Shown here in pieces: positions 14,598 through 26,122 of a stretch of 64,000 nucleotides of DNA (the first letter of the stretch is position 1; each line of letters starts with the position of its first letter). Position numbers and translations under genes: made by a program. Origin of the DNA: Paracyclopina nana (taxonomy: Eukaryota; Arthropoda; Copepoda; Cyclopoida; Cyclopettidae); the NCBI GenBank assembly GCA_019096065.1, contig JAGUCH010000002.1:9436501-9500500 (forward strand), in the 5' to 3' direction. The notes below the pieces were generated by a model. It ran no database searches, was not told where the DNA came from, and saw only the letters and a list, made by a program, of their open reading frames with translations.

Positions 14598-17500
14598 CAA
14601 TGTTGCAGTTGTCCTCGAAGCAAGCACCAACGTATTCGTTCACAATTGCACTGAATTTGGCCGGGTTCCGTTTGTTGGCGGCCGCATTCTGGGCCGCCCT
14701 CTGCTGGCCTCCGGGCGTGGTGAGGATGTGATGCTCGTCCGACGAGCCGAGGCCGATGATTTTGTGCTCCGTCTTGCCCAGCAGGTGGCTGACGGGCCCG
14801 GTGACGGCCGTGGTCGTCCCCGGCACATTGATGGTCACGGACTTGCGGAAGCGGTGATCATCGTCGTCGACGGGAACCACGGGTCCCAGGTGCTCGTGAA
14901 AGCTGCTGGCCACTACATCCATCTTGTCACAGGCTGCTGCTGCTGCTTGCCGGATAGTAATGGACCCAATGCGGAGGACTCGCGGATCGGCGACCAGACA
15001 GCATTATTAGCACTGAACTCAGTTGTTCGGACTGTGTGAATTCATGCTCCAAATGGCCGCAATTGCTCAGTGTAATGAGAAACGTCTCCTTCCCCCCCAT
15101 GATTCTTCTTTTGCACTACGACATGCGGCAGCCGTGTGAAAAAGGGACGCGACTTACTTGGAGCACCTTGGCACTGCTATTCTCTCTGGTAGCATATTAT
15201 GGTCATGAAGAATGCATGCACATGACATGTACTTCTCTGGTGTGCCACGCAGCTAGCTAGGAATGCGAGGAGAAGAAGCTAGCAGCAGTGTTTTTCTCCG
15301 CTGCCACCACCTTCTTCCTCACAAAAGTTAGAGCTCACATGAACAAGCCATAAAGTAATGACCCCGGGAGACAACGCCACTTCCTTTTTCCAAACAAAGT
15401 TGTCAAATGGCTCGATCCCAACTTCAGCAGCATCCTGGGGATTGATAGGCTCTTCTATTCTACTTACGCGCGGCTAAGGGGATCAAGCTAGCAATTCACT
15501 TAGGCGAGAATACATTCTCATTACAAACAATGGATCCCCGACTAATGAGATCGTTACTTGCCCACACCGCGTTGTCGTCGCTGCATTCAATTGTGGATGC
15601 AAGGAATTAGCCAACCTTTTGTTTTCTTACGCGGCTACAACTCCTAATGCACATGCAATACATAATGCTCCCACCTAAGCCAAGCTTGTATTCCTACAGC
15701 TGCTGGGGTGATAAATTATCTGTAATTACAACCTCGCAACTGAGATGAGAAACTTGTCGTCTCTCTCGCCTTGCATGACCTTTTTGGCGCAATAAAATGC
15801 AACTACTAAGGCTATAGACACAACAAGAATGGGGTGCCAAACATTATCTGTCCTTATTTGGGTCACATACTACTACCACGGACGGCTCTCGCGAAAGCAT
15901 AATTCGCGAGGAATACACACACACCGCACGTATGCTTCCAACTGACTAAATGCGCACTTGACTGGTTTACAATGGCTTTGAAACGCGCTAGGTTGAGGAC
16001 ACCACGTAGCAATTGCCATGCAAAGAACATGTCGAGGAGGCAAACTGTACAACTACACATAATTCCCCATTGTACACTACTCCTGCTTCAACGCACTTGC
16101 CAAGTTCCAGTCGGGCTTCTGTCACTTATGATCTCTCCAGTATGCTCGTGAGGAGCACGACAAACAACAAGAGCAGTTTTGGCAAAACGAGCAAATATTT
16201 TTTGCTCAACGCCTCAGGTTGCAATAATATTTGTCAAAGGGGTTCCTTCACGTACGGCCCGACGACGGCACCCAAAATCAAGCTGACTGCTTTCCCTCAA
16301 CTCGCGGCCTAATGATTTTTCAGTTTTTTCGCACCGCGGCCATTTGAAGCTCGCCAAAGTCACACACAGACCAAAACACACACTTTTCTTCCCTCTTCTC
16401 CGTCACCACGATCTCTGGCCGCCGGCTTTTGAGCAACTACTTTTGCCTAAGCCGAGAAGTAATTGTTGGAGGTGCTTTCTAATGCTGCTTCGACGGCGAC
16501 CACCATCGACCGGCCGCAATCCGCTAGCTAGCAAGCGGGCGGGAGAGTGCGAACCGTCATATGAGCCGCCAACCTCCGCTAGATTAATGAATCACAGGAA
16601 AGGCTCTTATTGGCAAGAAACTGTCGATCTGGGGCCAAGATGTGCTATTTCAAAGGCCGGAATAAGTCATTTTTCACGCCGCCATTAGACATTTGCCCCC
16701 TCATAAACGAGTTTGCGAATGGAGAGCAGGATAAGGTCATTGCGAGATGGCAAGCCTCGATCATACCAAACTGGGAGTGAGCTAGGAAGGATTGCGAATA
16801 CCGTTTCTCTCTCCTCGCATTCTACTATTATGGAACCACTTCTAGATTGCGAAGAGGAAGCTAGACGGGGTCGAGCGAAAGCACACATCAACCATACACT
16901 ATATACGTAAATTGCTCATTCACATTTAATTGATATTCGAAAGAATTATGCAGGAGCGGCTCCACCTCTCTGCTTTCAACAGCACGCGCGCGAACACACA
17001 ATTTGTTGACTAACACCTTCTTCGTCTCCTTTTATCACCAAATTAGATACAGCAAACATGATATACATAACTCGCAATTAGCATGACCCAGAAAGGCTTA
17101 CACACACACACAACATGGTCTTGGAAGTTTCATATGAAGTGTACTGCTGCTATAGAAGAGCTATATGCCGTTTCCTCTCGAATAATACGCGGCTAATTGA
17201 ATACCTAGGTCCCTCTGCACAAAGGGTTAGCCTAGCTAAGAAAAGCTCATTGTAAGTATCTGCACTTTGCTTCTTTAATTTTCAATTCCGATTGAGGATG
17301 CTACAAGTCAGGAAAAACGCCCTCCTGTATAAAAGCAGTTGCTTTCCGAATGCTCCATTGGGAGTGGTCTCCATTTCCAAATTAAAAATATGAAAACAAA
17401 CAAATTTGGTCGCAGTTGTTCGACCATATGGGACGGCCACGGAAGTGAATGACACCCCAATTGTGGCAAAACATTGACAACGCGCACACGCCAGCCACAA

Positions 17501-20500
17501 ATATGGCATTTACAGACTTAGGATAGACCGACATAACGAAACGAGCTTTCACTTTTGAGCACCCTCCTTGTAAAAAAAATAATCGAGACCTAGATCGTAC
17601 CTTGGCATGAATAGACTGAACGCATTCAATTGATACTTCCTCACAGAAGCACAAGGGCAACAACACATTTAGCAATAAAACTAGTCAAACAAACGAATGC
17701 AAACGCAATCAACAACTATAGTGCGTAGCATGTCTAAAAAATCAGTTAGCTACAAAAAAATAACGAAATCGCCGCCAGCCCGGTTCAAGCAACAAACGAA
17801 TGTCCTGTTCATGTACGCCCCAAACTCCTTAGGAAAATGCACGAAAAACACCTCAAGGAAAGGAGAAAAATTGTCTTATGACAAGCGCCAGCTGATACTA
17901 AAAATAATCAGATCGACTTGAAGCCAACTTGAAAGTAAACAAATCTAATTTTGGCTATTAAATGCTACACTTTTAAGACCTATTGAGCAAAAACAATAGT
18001 TGAATGTCATCTTTTACCAAAGAAACGTAATGCAAGATAGTTTGTTTTCAAATATGCTGAAAAGCATGAGACAAAATAGCAAAAATTGCCATTAAAAACG
18101 CTGCTTGGCCCCAAGCTGAACTCGTTGAGTGACAGTCAGCAACAGATTCTCTTTTCCTTATGACAATTTTTTCCATACCTTAAAGCATTCTTTATACATG
18201 AACAGGGCATAAGTCTAGTTTAAGGCATGGTTCACCTGCTTATAATATCTGATATTTTGTCAGAATATCGAAGCGAAATAATGAGAAACTGAGAAATTTA
18301 AAACCATAGGGCGTTCCCGTATTGGCCTGTTAGTGAAGTTAATTTAGGTTAAAAGTAAGTTTAGTTCCGTTCCGTTCCCAGATATTTATGTAGGTAGAAC
18401 TTAACTTAGCTTAATTTTATGTAGTACTAGCTTGCTTGCCTAGCTAAGTTCAGTTGCCAAACTGAACTTAGCAACAAAAAGTGTTCTCATATGATGATCA
18501 TATTGCAGGTGAACCAGGCCTAAGTACGATTAACCAGTATAGTATGGTACAACTGAGCTCGCGAGCTAGCACGGACCATACTATAAATATTAGTAATGTC
18601 CTTATACTTTTCTGATTTTGATGTTGGAACCGGGCTACCATATGACCAGCTTATACATATGTCAATTCTGGCATATTGAGCTAGCTATGCTCTTGGACAT
18701 GCATGATCCTTAATGTCCTGTTCATGTACAACCAAAACTCCCTAGGAAAATACACAAAAACACCTTAGGGAAAGGAGAAAAATTGTCTTTTGACAGGCGC
18801 TAGCTGATCCAAAAAAAAAATTGATCGCCTTTAAGCCAGCTTGAGAGTAAACAAATCTAATTTTGGCAATTTATGGGCCTCATTTTAGATATTTTCAGCA
18901 AAATCAATTGCTAGTTTTCATCTTTCACCTAAGAAGCTTGAAGAAAGCTAGTTTTTCGAGAACATGTTGAAAGCAATGAAACAAAATAGCAAAAATCGCC
19001 ATTATAAGTGCTGCTTGGTCCCAAGCTGAACTCGTAGAATGGCAGTCGGCAAGAAGGCCGTTCTCATATTGCCGAAAAAAGCTAAGGTCCTGATCATCTC
19101 GTAATTCAGCTTCAATTATGAGCGCCGTAACATCGATCGCAATAACAAGCATAACATGTGTCACCACTCACCTGGTAATTTTACTGCGCTTTTTGTTGGT
19201 TTAATATTGAGCTTTTTTGCTAAAATTCTTTCTTGCAAATTAGGCAGCGTTGTATGCGAATTATAATTATGGAAAAAACCATCTTTTCTTTATTAAAAAG
19301 TCATCAAAATAGCTAAAATCAGCTTTAGAGGTTTGGTGAATTGCAATTTAAAAGTTGCTATGCTGATAATTCACCTTGTATTATGGTCAGCAGATGATCA
19401 GCTATAATTCACCCCTTAATAACAAATTGAAGCTGACGTAACGCTGATAATATCGCCTGAATTACGGGCAGATGATCCAAGCCCAAGCTATGGTAAAAAT
19501 ATAAGCAAACGCTCAACATTTTAAGCAAAGTAGCTGCATCTTCGAAATGTTGAGCAATTGCTTAGCTTTTTTACCTTAGCTTAGCTATTTTTGGCAAAAT
19601 GAGAACGAAGAGATTCACTTTTCTTTACTTTATTTGTCTTGAGGAATATTAGGGCGATCCCGTATTCGAATTTTTAGTCAAGTTACCTTGCTTAAAGAGA
19701 TACCTTACTTGAGCAGTTAAGTTTGGTTCCAAAGTCAGAAATGTTTGCTCAAGTCAGAAATGTTGACTCAAGTCAGAAATGTTGATTCAAGTCAGAAATG
19801 TTGGCTCAAGTCATAATTGTTGACTCAAGTCACAAATTGTGCCTCGAGTCACTACTTAAGTGGCTGCACGCTTGAATTAAGAGCAGGTGATTCGTTACAA
19901 AAAAATAAGAATTATTTCCTCAGATCTTTTTGAACACCGTTTGCAAGTGCATGGCTCGGAAGTCATCTTATTTGTCAAGAGTTCTTGGGATTAATGGTTT
20001 TAATAGTAGTATTTCTTTACTGCCTAATGCCCAGACGTATTTTTCCAGGGGCCTAGACGATTTATTTCGGCAAGTAAATCTTCCGCTGCTGCCCACACAC
20101 ACTGTTGCTTTACAAAAGGCAAGATTCTTTCTTAAGAAATCGAAGGTTGAAGGAGGATCTTTACGGCCCACCCCACCAAGACTAACTTCCTTGCTATTTT
20201 ATGCTCCCTTTGAAATGTGGTGAAAGCTCAGCCAAAAACACAGACTCCCTACCAATATTACAGACGAATGAGGTGCTGCAATGCAGACAACGATGCTAAA
20301 CAACACGTACCAAAAAAACATGGAAGTGATGGTGATGATGATTATAGAAAACTGTGAAAAATTGCCTTTCTCATATGTCCACAAAAAGACACTCGAAAGT
20401 TTTTCATCAATAATTCTCTCAGTTGTGATGGAAGTAGTAGCCCCAGTAAATATTGCCCCGAAAAATAGAACGCTTTCAATAAGCAATCTAGGTCATAGAA

Positions 20501-23500
20501 ATGCTACTGCTGACGCAAATACCAAATGAAGATGGAAACTGGTTGAATTCCTTTATGCTTTGAGGTTGGCTGGCGTAATGTCATAAATTGCGCAACTTCT
20601 ACTTGCGCTTTTACCTTTTCAAAGGCCAGCGACGCCTTCCAAGTATCAGTGCATGTGCCTCGAGTAAAACATGCTAAGTATGCTCCAGCTCAACAATAAA
20701 ACAATAGAAACTAGCACAAAAGCATTGATTCTTGCCCATGAGCTCTTTGAGGCCGCGAGTCGGAGTTTTTCTCAGCAGCACATGAAGAAGAAGACGAAGT
20801 AAGCTAAGCTTCACCTGTCCCTCAGCATGAGACTTGAGTAGCATGACACTAGGTGAAAATTCGAGCTTAAAAAGAGCGAGTGAGGGAAAGAAGGAGGTTT
20901 TCTAATGCCTTCATACTACTACGACCACTATGCGAGCAGACCCAAGTTAAGCGGCAGGACTAGAAACGTCACTATCCGGCTTACCCAACGTCTGATGAAT
21001 AGTTTCAAACTTTTTATTAGATTTCTGACGACTTTTCAAAAAGCTAAGCTTCTGAATGAAGCTGGCAAAGCCAAGCAGGGTAAAAATTGGTAGCAATTAG
21101 CTCTCCCCTCGTCCTCGACACAACTATACTTGGAAAAGAGCAGGAGAGCTTATTATTTTTTTACTCCAGATAGTGAGTACTCAACGTGACGACTGCTAGC
21201 ATACCAAGAGCTGGGATACTACTCGACTGTAGTATGTTTTATGCATTCGTCACAGCTGAAGAGCAAGCACTTTTTTAGCGTCGTTGCTCTTGCGATATTT
21301 ATCAGTTAGCATTCATGCCAACAGGCCATTGGTGAAGACTATTATTATAAGTCAACCCACGACCCGTGTGGCCCAAACAATGGCCTTTCAGGGGATCAGG
21401 AGAGGCTTAAATCTTATCCTTCGAGGTGGGAGCTAGGCCACAGTAGGTAGCCTGACATTGGGCCCAATTAAACGAATAATCAAGAGCAAACACCGAGCAA
21501 TGGGCTCCATATAACACTGCTAGTTCGGACGACGCACAAAAAAGCCCCACAAAAAATATCACAGGCCTCGATCAACCTTGAAGCTGAACGACTAATTGAT
21601 GGGCGGTCGTCTAGTATTGGTGATCATTTCACGGTCAGCTGGCCGAATTTCCGCTAAACTGTGCCAAAGATAAAGCCAATGTACAGACTCTGTGTGCTAT
21701 GATGTTACCTTTAACATTTACCAAGGCCAAGATAGAATATCTGGATCATGCCAGCGAAGCCAAGTCAGGATCATCTATGGCCTCTAAGGCGCCAAAGGTG
21801 CCAAACGTTGGAGAAAGAGGGCGGGTTTGCTCCCTGCCAAAAGAGAAAGCTCTCACCAGAGCGCCTCATGGTGGAATTTCTCAGAACCATCCGCACATGG
21901 AAATTGCATACATTATATGTATGTGTTTTGTGACATCAAGATTACGAGGATAAACAATGAGGTTTTCGCCCCGAAATGCACCCTAACCACACCACCCGTT
22001 CGCTTGTATAATTAATCAAGACCCTGAGACACTGCAATTTATAGCTCCACCGCAATGAAATGGCATCAATTCATTATCTGACATCGATATATAAAGATAA
22101 ATTGCAATGGGATAATTTTAGATAGGGGAAAGGGGGAAATGAAGCCAGTGCGTACTGAACCCAAAGCTACGATCATTTACACCTCCATATTTCAGTCATA
22201 TTCAGATGGGATAAGCAAATAAAATGGGCTTACCTAATTTCAGAGCCGGCTTTCACCTCAGAGAGTAATTAGGACATGGCGGATTCCAAGGTCACTTTTT
22301 ACCTTGGTATGCTTGAATGAGGTCGGAAAAGGGCAAACCAACAACTCGAGCTTGCCAAGGCTCTTTCGTCAGATTCGCCACAACAATAGCCTTAGTCGCG
22401 GAAGTTGATGAAGCACGGCCTTCCTAGTAGCTGGCGGTTTCTTCTTCTTCATTACGACGAGTAATTTTGGCCTTTCTCCGGCTCATCGCTTCAAAGAAGA
22501 CTCACAAAATCTTGGAATCCTCGAGCAATTTCATAATGCACGCCACGACTGGATTTTGCTGCATTTTCAAGAATCTTCCTGTATTTCGTCGAGCTGAGAC
22601 GAACTCAAGCATTCATGCCGAAAGCCGACAAAACAGCTAGATTTTTGCCAAATAATACGTCATTGTTTACAATAAGAGTACCGATAACTCTGTACGAAAG
22701 CTTCGTCTTTTAAGGCATACGAAAGTGGCCAAAATGGATGGTTTTCGGGCAAAAGTTATGAGAATCAGATTCAAAAAAAGGCAAAGTTGCCTCAATCATA
22801 GTGATGTCGAAAAAAATGGGCTCGAGCGAGTTCCGATTTGCTGAAAATTTTTCCAAGCGAGTTCGAGTTGCCTCTAAGGGAAAACGAGCTCGGTCGAGTT
22901 GGCAATTTTCAAAATCCGAGTTAATTCGAGTTTCAAGCATTGCCACATAACCTGAATTGTTATTTGCATTTTTATTATATTTTAGCTCTAATTTAATGCA
23001 TTAGAAAACTGCCCTACAAGAAGATAACAGTCAAGAACCATTCACAAGTTGGTTTGCAAAAATATTAGCATATTAGCCATTTTCCTTTTCTAATTTTTTT
23101 CGAACTTTCGAGCTCGCAAAAAATTGCTTCCGAGTTCTCCCGAAATATTTTTCGAGCGAGTTCGAGTTAAATGCTTATGTAGTCCGAGTCGAGTTCAAAC
23201 TCGTTCCATCACTACTCAATCAGCTGATGATGCCAATTACAAATAATGATGAAGGTTTGAAACATGCAGTGCCGCTCAATGTCGGCCTGATTTTAGAATG
23301 AGGTCTCTTATTTATGAGAGAAGTTGAAGCTGGAGTTTTTTCCATATGATTGGCCACTTTGCACGTGTGTCGAGATCAAGATAAATTTCCCTCAGCAGAA
23401 ATAGTGCATCTAAGTTCGGTAATTTCTTCTCTTTTTTCCAAGGTGCCGACTGAAATAATAACCTTGTCAAATGACTTTTCCCCAGAGTAAGTTTCTGGTT

Positions 23501-25158
23501 TCTAGCTGCAAAGTTGGATGGAGTTGTGAATCCCTGCAAAAGCTTCAAGACTATGATCCCAACCAGCAGCACCACCACCAGCTGGGTAAGATGACTTGAG
23601 ACTGCCTTTTTTCAGATCATTTTCAAGTGAGATTTCACTCGCAGGCCTTATGGAAAAATGTAAGCCATTAGGCGAGATATGCAATGCGTTTGAAGACGTT
23701 CTAGCCTGGATCACTTGGATTTGAAACTCAGCATGCAGCAGCACTGGTTTGAGTGCTAAAGGTAAGGGGGCAAAGTGCAGCCATAATTCATGTCCTTCCA
23801 CTTCCTTGCATTCGTGCACAAACTATCACTCTTGGAATGGCGGCTTCCAGCTGACGCGGAGCAGCTCATTTTCTCAAGTCTATCATTTGTTGAGAAAGTA
23901 ATAGACCTAATTTGGATGACATGAATAATGAACTCACAAGAACATTTTGCAAGGGCACACCCATTACATTTGCAGAAAGAACTGATCGCTGCAGAGTAAG
24001 GGAAGCTTTCGACAACCCCTGCTTTCAATTTTTCACCAGCTACTGTCTGTCAATAATGTGCAGATTATGCGATAACCGTTAATGCTATATAAATTATATA
24101 GTCTGTTTACCGTAGAATGTTTGGATTCTGTCCAAATACTCGAATTACATTAAATGGGGCTATGCTATGCTTTTTACGTTAAGTCGAACGGCATTTGGGC
24201 CTAACTTCATTTGAAGCGATGAGTTTCATGTTTCCCTTTAGTAAATTCTTATCGCTGAATGAGGTGAAAGCCTTCACCAGCGAATGCTACGACAATGTAC
24301 TAATGAGTGCATATATGCCATATTCACTTTCTCATGGCCATCACCAAGCAACATTGTTTCTTTTATTGGGTTTTGCTTACAGCCAGTACGCCTCCAAGAA
24401 AGACTAGCTTTTCCGGAATTCCAATAGCTCGCCGCCCGCAGATCTTCATCATCATCCATAATATGCAGTAAGTCCTAATCAATTTTCCACCTTTTGGGCT
24501 TACCATTCCTCGCACATCATTTACATGCGTGTGCGCGCGTAAAAGACAAAACGCGCTGGGCAATCGACACATGCATGCATGGCCTCAATTTTTTTATTGA
24601 GCTCAAGCTCAGAATCAAGGTAGGGGTAGCTTTTAATCAACGCGTGCTCCCGGTCAACAACTATAACCTAATTTTGCGCGAGCGAGCAAGCTAGAGCTAA
24701 TCAAGAGCTGCGTGCAACTTACTGAATCCATCGACGACAGTGTGCCAATTGTACTTGTCTTTGGTTCGTCCGGCCTCGGCGAAATTGCCGCCCGACGTTG
24801 AGGCCTGGACGATGTGGCCCAATGGGGGTGGTTTCACGGGGGGCGGGGGTAGAACCAGCGGCGCAAACGCCCCGTTGTTCGACATGTTGATCCGGAGCGT
24901 GAAATGATCCGACAACTGGAAATAATGCGCATAATATTCAAGTAGAGCCTTTTCTGCTTGGGAAGTTGCATGCATGCATGATTTGTGTGCGCATTACGTA
25001 CGAGTAATCAAAAAGTTGGTTTAGCTCCTCTTTCGCTCTGACGTGACCAAAGTGTGGCGATTTCTTCGACAGTTTGCTGCAGATAATTACCACCACCACC
25101 GTCGCGACGACGACCACCACCAACTTTTTCTTGATACTGTGGATGCTGCCATCATGCC
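14598..25158 (-). CDS. Single-pass membrane protein, partial, three exons seen
   Basis: Three minus-strand exons join in compatible phases: 25158-24998, 24915-24723 and 14945-14598. The first opens with two bases of a split codon, so at least one exon lies upstream. It encodes a short basic segment (SIKKKL), then a valine-rich transmembrane stretch (VVVVVATVVVVIICSKL): an N-in, type II or signal-anchor topology. The second has an NMS glycosylation site and a proline run (LPPPPVKPPP). The third is GC-rich, encodes an acidic DDDD stretch and a CFEDNC pair, and ends at donor G|GTGAGT in phase 1, so the gene continues left. The intron between exons two and three is 9.8 kb and carries several MITEs, unlike the 53-60 bp introns elsewhere. 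I do not recognise the family. The first intron (24916-24997) is 82 bp. Linkage across the large intron rests on phase and style only. Confidence 0.5.
17800..18210. repeat. MITE, 411 bp, ATGTCCTGTTCATGTA ends
   Basis: Bounded by ATGTCCTGTTCATGTA and the inverted end TACATGAACAGGGCAT (one mismatch). A diverged second copy starts at 18,713, a short copy is at 13,030 and an inverted fragment ends at 57,737. It is AT-rich and non-coding. It lies inside the large intron of the minus-strand gene. Confidence 0.75.
18222..18522. repeat. MITE-like element with GGTTCACCTGC ends
   Basis: About 300 bp bounded by AAGGCATGGTTCACCTGC on the left and, inverted, AGGCCTGGTTCACCTGC on the right. It begins about 12 bp after the preceding MITE ends. 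Part of its interior (GGGCGTTCCCGTATT) recurs near 19,650, suggesting another relative there. Confidence 0.55.
18713..19055. repeat. Second copy of the ATGTCCTGTTCATGTA MITE, 3' end lost
   Basis: Aligns base by base with 17,800-18,140: the same start, then the shared blocks GGAGAAAAATTGTCTT, GTAAACAAATCTAATTTTGG and CCCAAGCTGAACTCGT. Similarity fades after about 19,055 and the right terminal repeat is not visible, so it is truncated or decayed. Confidence 0.65.
19732..19850. repeat. Tandem repeat, 19-bp unit, about six copies
   Basis: AAGTCAGAAATGTTGACTC recurs with starts at 19732, 19751, 19770, 19789, 19808 and 19827, an exact 19-bp period with increasing divergence to the right. It is a simple minisatellite with no evident function. 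Confidence 0.85.
22799..23214. mobile_element. hAT-type MITE, 416 bp, with 8-bp target duplication
   Basis: Ends are TAGTGATG (left) and CATCACTA (right), perfect inverses, flanked on both sides by the direct repeat CTCAATCA (22791-22798 and 23215-23222). An 8-bp duplication with this type of end is the hallmark of hAT-superfamily transposition. The interior is rich in CGAGTTCGAG-type motifs and non-coding. Intact ends and duplication indicate a fairly recent insertion that depended on a transposase elsewhere. Confidence 0.9.
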
Positions 25159-26118
25159 CTGGGGGGAAAGAAGAGAGAGTTTGTTTGTTGGCTCGTATCT
25201 TTTTTAAAAGAGTTCAACTCGCGACCTCATTTTCTGAGGAATTAACAGAGAATTAGTGGATGCTGATGCCCATTTGAAAGAAGAAGAAATTTCTGGGTCA
25301 CACTATAATTTCATTAGCATTAGTAGCAACCGCCCTACTTTCCCGCCACATCTTTCTTCAATTCAGCTAAACAAGACTTTCAGACGAGATGGAGTAAATG
25401 TTATTTATGAAAAAGTACAGGTAAGTCAATATACGGAAAACGGATTGGCCATAATTACCCGTTGAACGATCAGCGACATCGCAAGTTTCTCTGCATTTTG
25501 GCAACGTGCTATGCAGGGAGGATAATCATAACGCAAATATAACTGCTTCAGCAGTATTATGCAACATATACAACAGCTAAGAAAGCTGTACTTCCCGCAA
25601 CATCAACACACTAGAGACGAAAGTGACAACAGCATTTTTTCCCATACGACTTTGCTAACAATGCAAATAGACTGGGCCTGACGGCATTTGCAGAGACAAA
25701 ACCAGCCTTAAAAGTGAGGTCACACTCTGCCTCCATATTATTTTCGCTAGCTTTTAAAAAGATATCAATCAATGCTGACAGCTAGACATTTCGTTAAAGC
25801 TCGAGCTTTCCCTTTGTGGTTATGAAATTTGAACCATCGTAGTATTCCACTTTTTTATTTTATCCATTCCTCTTTTGGGCTCAAGAGAATTCGAAATGAA
25901 AGCCAGTCTTTGAGTTCGACGCAAAGAATTGAAACAAAATCTTGCCTTTTCCATTTGAAGCGTTGGAAAAAATATTTGGTACCGCACAGTAGTTTTGATG
26001 TGTGTTATGCTAGGCCTCATAGGACTGTCCACTTTTGACATATTTACTGGACACTTACGATATCCCACAAGGACTTTCCAAACACATGCTTAGAAGTTGA
26101 GCGAAAGGAAGGACATTT
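25159..26118. other. No supported gene; insertion flank of the large transposon
   Basis: Short open frames only. The 5' exon of the minus-strand membrane protein could be here but I cannot identify it. The right end of this stretch is the target flank of the 13.4 kb transposon. Confidence 0.5.
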
Positions 26119-26122
26119 TTAA
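26119..26122. other. Target-site duplication TTAA, left
   Basis: TTAA immediately precedes the left terminus CAGCTCCTGACTGTAAGCC. It matches TTAA at 39505-39508 after the right terminus. TTAA duplications are typical of the piggyBac and Kolobok superfamilies. Confidence 0.85.
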
